Made by a program: the position numbers and the translations under genes. Positions 12,434-13,804 of a stretch of 13,804 nt of DNA are shown here, one piece after another. Every line of letters starts with the position of its first letter. Within the stretch, counting starts at the first letter, position 1. The notes beneath the pieces are model-generated. The model saw nothing but the letters and a program-made list of their open reading frames with translations, did not search any database and was not told the origin of the DNA. The stretch spans positions 1 to 13,804 of the forward strand of contig JAFDHS010000005.1 of the NCBI GenBank assembly GCA_019308655.1, written 5' to 3'. The DNA comes from Deltaproteobacteria bacterium. Its GTDB lineage: Bacteria; Desulfobacterota; Desulfobacteria; Desulfobacterales; JAFDHS01.

Positions 12434-13609
12434 ATGCTATTCCAACTATCCCATAAAATAGAACTCAAACCTAACAATGTTCAGGAAGGTTATTTCAAAC
12501 AAGCCTGCGGGATTGCACGGTTTACTTACAACTGGGCATTGGAGGAATGGAATCGCCAGTATCAGGAAGGCTTGAAACCTTCAGCTTTAGCGTTGAAGAA
12601 AGAATTCAATGCCATCAAGTACGAAGAGTTTCCTTGGATTTCAGAAGTTCTTCGCGATGCAAACAGTCAACCCTTTACCAATTTAGGTAAAGCATTTGTC
12701 AATTTTTTCAATGGAACCGGGAAGCATCCGGTTTTTAAGAAAAGGGGGATTCGTGACAGTTTTTACATAGCTAATGACCAATTCAAGCTTGATGGATTTA
12801 AAATCAGAATTCCCAAATTGGGATGGATCAGAATGCGGGAGCAGTTGCGGTTTACAGGCAAGATTTTATCAGCAACGGTTTCAAGAATTGCAGACAAGTG
12901 GTTTGTTGCAATTAACGTCCAAACAGATTTAACCCCGGCAATAAACAAGAGCCACGTAGTTGTCGGGGTTGATCTTGGCGTTAAGCAGTTAGCCACTTTA
13001 AGCGACGGAACTGTTGTTGAAGGGCCGAAACCTCATAAGGCTTTATTGCAAAGACTTCGCAGACTCAACAAGTCTTTATCCCGAAAAGAAAAAGGTTCAA
13101 ATAATTGGAAGAAGGCAAAGCTTAAGCTATCCCGGCTGCATATGCGAATTGCCAATATCAGAAATGATGCCATTCACAAGCTGACGACTACATTGGTTAA
13201 GAATTTCAAGGTAATCGGAATTGAGGATTTAAACGTCAATGGTATGGTTAAAAATCACAAGCTTGCCCGGTCTATTTTGGATATGGGGTTCGGGGAATTT
13301 GTAAGGCAGTTAGACTATAAAGCCCGGATGCTGGCTGTTGAGATCGTTCAGGCAGGCCGCTTTTATCCTTCTTCCAAGACGTGTTCCAAATGTGAATTCA
13401 AGAAAGACAATTTAACGTTATCGGATAGGGTATTCCGCTGTGATAGTTGCGGTTTTGAAATAGACCGGGACTTAAATGCAGCGATTAATTTAGAAAAACC
13501 GGCCGTAGGTTCTACGGTGACAGCCTGTGGAGAGGCAGTAAGACCTAAGCAGTTAATTCGGGCATCCTCCGTGAAGCAGGAATTTCTCATTATTCCTGCC
13601 AATGGGTAA
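12434..13609 (+). CDS. tnpB: TnpB RNA-guided nuclease (IS200/IS605 OrfB)
   Basis: TnpB is the transposon-encoded ancestor of Cas12 and cuts DNA guided by an RNA from the element's right end. The 391 residues have the N-terminal helix-turn-helix region (KQACGIARFTYNWALEEWNR). RuvC follows with Asp180 (VVVGVDLGVKQLATLSDG) and Glu264 (VIGIEDLNV). A zinc finger uses Cys317/320 and Cys336/339. The last RuvC Asp is in IDRDLNAAINL (343-353). All catalytic and zinc residues are present, so it should be active. The family-typical VTACGEAV is near the C-terminus. No clear ribosome site precedes the ATG; coupling to the RHH gene 8 bases upstream is plausible. No tnpA accompanies it. Confidence 0.94.
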   Translation: MLFQLSHKIELKPNNVQEGYFKQACGIARFTYNWALEEWNRQYQEGLKPSALALKKEFNAIKYEEFPWISEVLRDANSQPFTNLGKAFVNFFNGTGKHPVFKKRGIRDSFYIANDQFKLDGFKIRIPKLGWIRMREQLRFTGKILSATVSRIADKWFVAINVQTDLTPAINKSHVVVGVDLGVKQLATLSDGTVVEGPKPHKALLQRLRRLNKSLSRKEKGSNNWKKAKLKLSRLHMRIANIRNDAIHKLTTTLVKNFKVIGIEDLNVNGMVKNHKLARSILDMGFGEFVRQLDYKARMLAVEIVQAGRFYPSSKTCSKCEFKKDNLTLSDRVFRCDSCGFEIDRDLNAAINLEKPAVGSTVTACGEAVRPKQLIRASSVKQEFLIIPANG

Positions 13610-13620
13610 GAATGAGTAAG
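13500..13620 (+). ncRNA. Probable omega/reRNA scaffold at the element's right end
   Basis: In IS200/IS605 elements the TnpB guide RNA overlaps the 3' end of tnpB and continues past the right end, so its guide is the flanking DNA. Here a perfect 8-bp stem (GCAGGAAT ... ATTCCTGC, loop of 8, at 13576-13599) lies at the end of tnpB, followed by CAATGGGTAAGAATGAG. The guide would then come from the rnfB leader. Boundaries are estimates from family knowledge; neither ends nor structure are established. Confidence 0.35.
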
Positions 13621-13640
13621 AAGAAAGGAACAGATTGGTT

Positions 13641-13804
13641 ATGGACCCCGCATATATCAAACCGGCATTGGGCGGTCTTGCATTACTGGGCTGCATAGGT
13701 CTTTTTTTTGGCATCGGACTGGCGCTTGCCGCTCATAAGTTCGCGGTTGAGGTCAACCCCATGATCGAGGCGGTAAAGGAATGTCTCATGGGAGGCCAGT
13801 GAGG
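13641..13804 (+). CDS. rnfB: RnfB N-terminus with in-frame TGA at the first cluster cysteine (window ends)
   Basis: RnfB is the ferredoxin-like Rnf subunit: one N-terminal helix, a [4Fe-4S] motif of the form GxNCGxCG, then ferredoxin clusters. The visible 53 residues contain the helix (GGLALLGCIGLFFGIGLALA, 11-30), the family-typical HKFAVEVNPMIEAVKECL, and GGQ. Codon 54 is TGA, at the place of the first motif Cys, and the next two bases are GG, the start of the expected Gly codon. The window then ends. TGA may encode selenocysteine or be a real nonsense mutation. The ATG has AAGGA 12 bases upstream, rather far. Loss of the original ribosome site by insertion of the TnpB element is possible. 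Confidence 0.75.

Larger units (their letters stand above)
12162..13640 (+). mobile_element. TnpB-only (IS1341-like) IS200/IS605-type element inside the rnf operon
   Basis: About 1.4 kb separates rnfA from rnfB, which are normally adjacent. It carries a small ribbon-helix-helix gene and tnpB but no tnpA Y1 transposase, so it would need a transposase in trans to move. Candidate end structures are a hairpin ATAGC-CAAA-GCTAT at 12202-12215 on the left and GCAGGAAT/ATTCCTGC at 13576-13599 on the right. Exact ends cannot be fixed without an empty site, so the coordinates give the whole rnfA-rnfB gap. A good ribosome site (AAGGAG, 12165-12170) left just after rnfA may be the original one for rnfB. 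Confidence 0.75.

Overview
The window looks like chromosome from an anaerobic, probably sulfate-reducing member of the Desulfobacterota (Desulfobacterales-like). This is inferred from gene content: an rnfCDGEA-B operon with its own apbE flavin transferase, a four-cluster ferredoxin-like protein, moderate GC, and heavy loading with toxin-antitoxin genes and mobile-element debris. No rRNA, tRNA or CRISPR array was seen.

Minus-strand half (1-4789). Reading leftward from about 4790 there is an IS5-type transposase scrap fused in frame to a PfpI/DJ-1 gene, then mutY coupled to it by an ATGA overlap. The mutY product has Lys where the catalytic Glu is expected and lacks the end of its C-terminal domain. 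Then comes an accessory island: the headless remnant of a TIR-like nucleotide-binding protein, a hicAB pair, a scrap of a Phd/YefM-type antitoxin, a higBA-type pair whose promoter implies a leaderless toxin mRNA, and a parDE/relE-type pair. ParE overlaps a rhomboid protease gene that runs off the left edge.

Plus-strand half (5204-13804). apbE (FAD:protein FMN transferase) comes first. Next is a four-[4Fe-4S] electron-transfer protein flanked by two 124-bp copies of a palindromic MITE-like repeat. Then rnfC, rnfD, rnfG, rnfE and rnfA are tightly packed, with ATGA overlaps at C/D, D/G and E/A. ApbE should attach FMN to Thr169 of RnfD and Thr263 of RnfG, both visible. The Rnf complex would couple electron flow between ferredoxin and NAD to ion translocation, and the four-cluster protein is a plausible electron partner (inference).

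A TnpB element with a small ribbon-helix-helix gene, but no tnpA, sits between rnfA and rnfB. Two features stand out. RnfA carries an extra N-terminal signal peptide plus a roughly 95-residue Ig-like region that ordinary RnfA lacks. The rnfB frame reaches a TGA exactly where the first [4Fe-4S] cysteine is expected, two bases before the window ends. This could be selenocysteine, a nonsense mutation or an error, and the window cannot decide.
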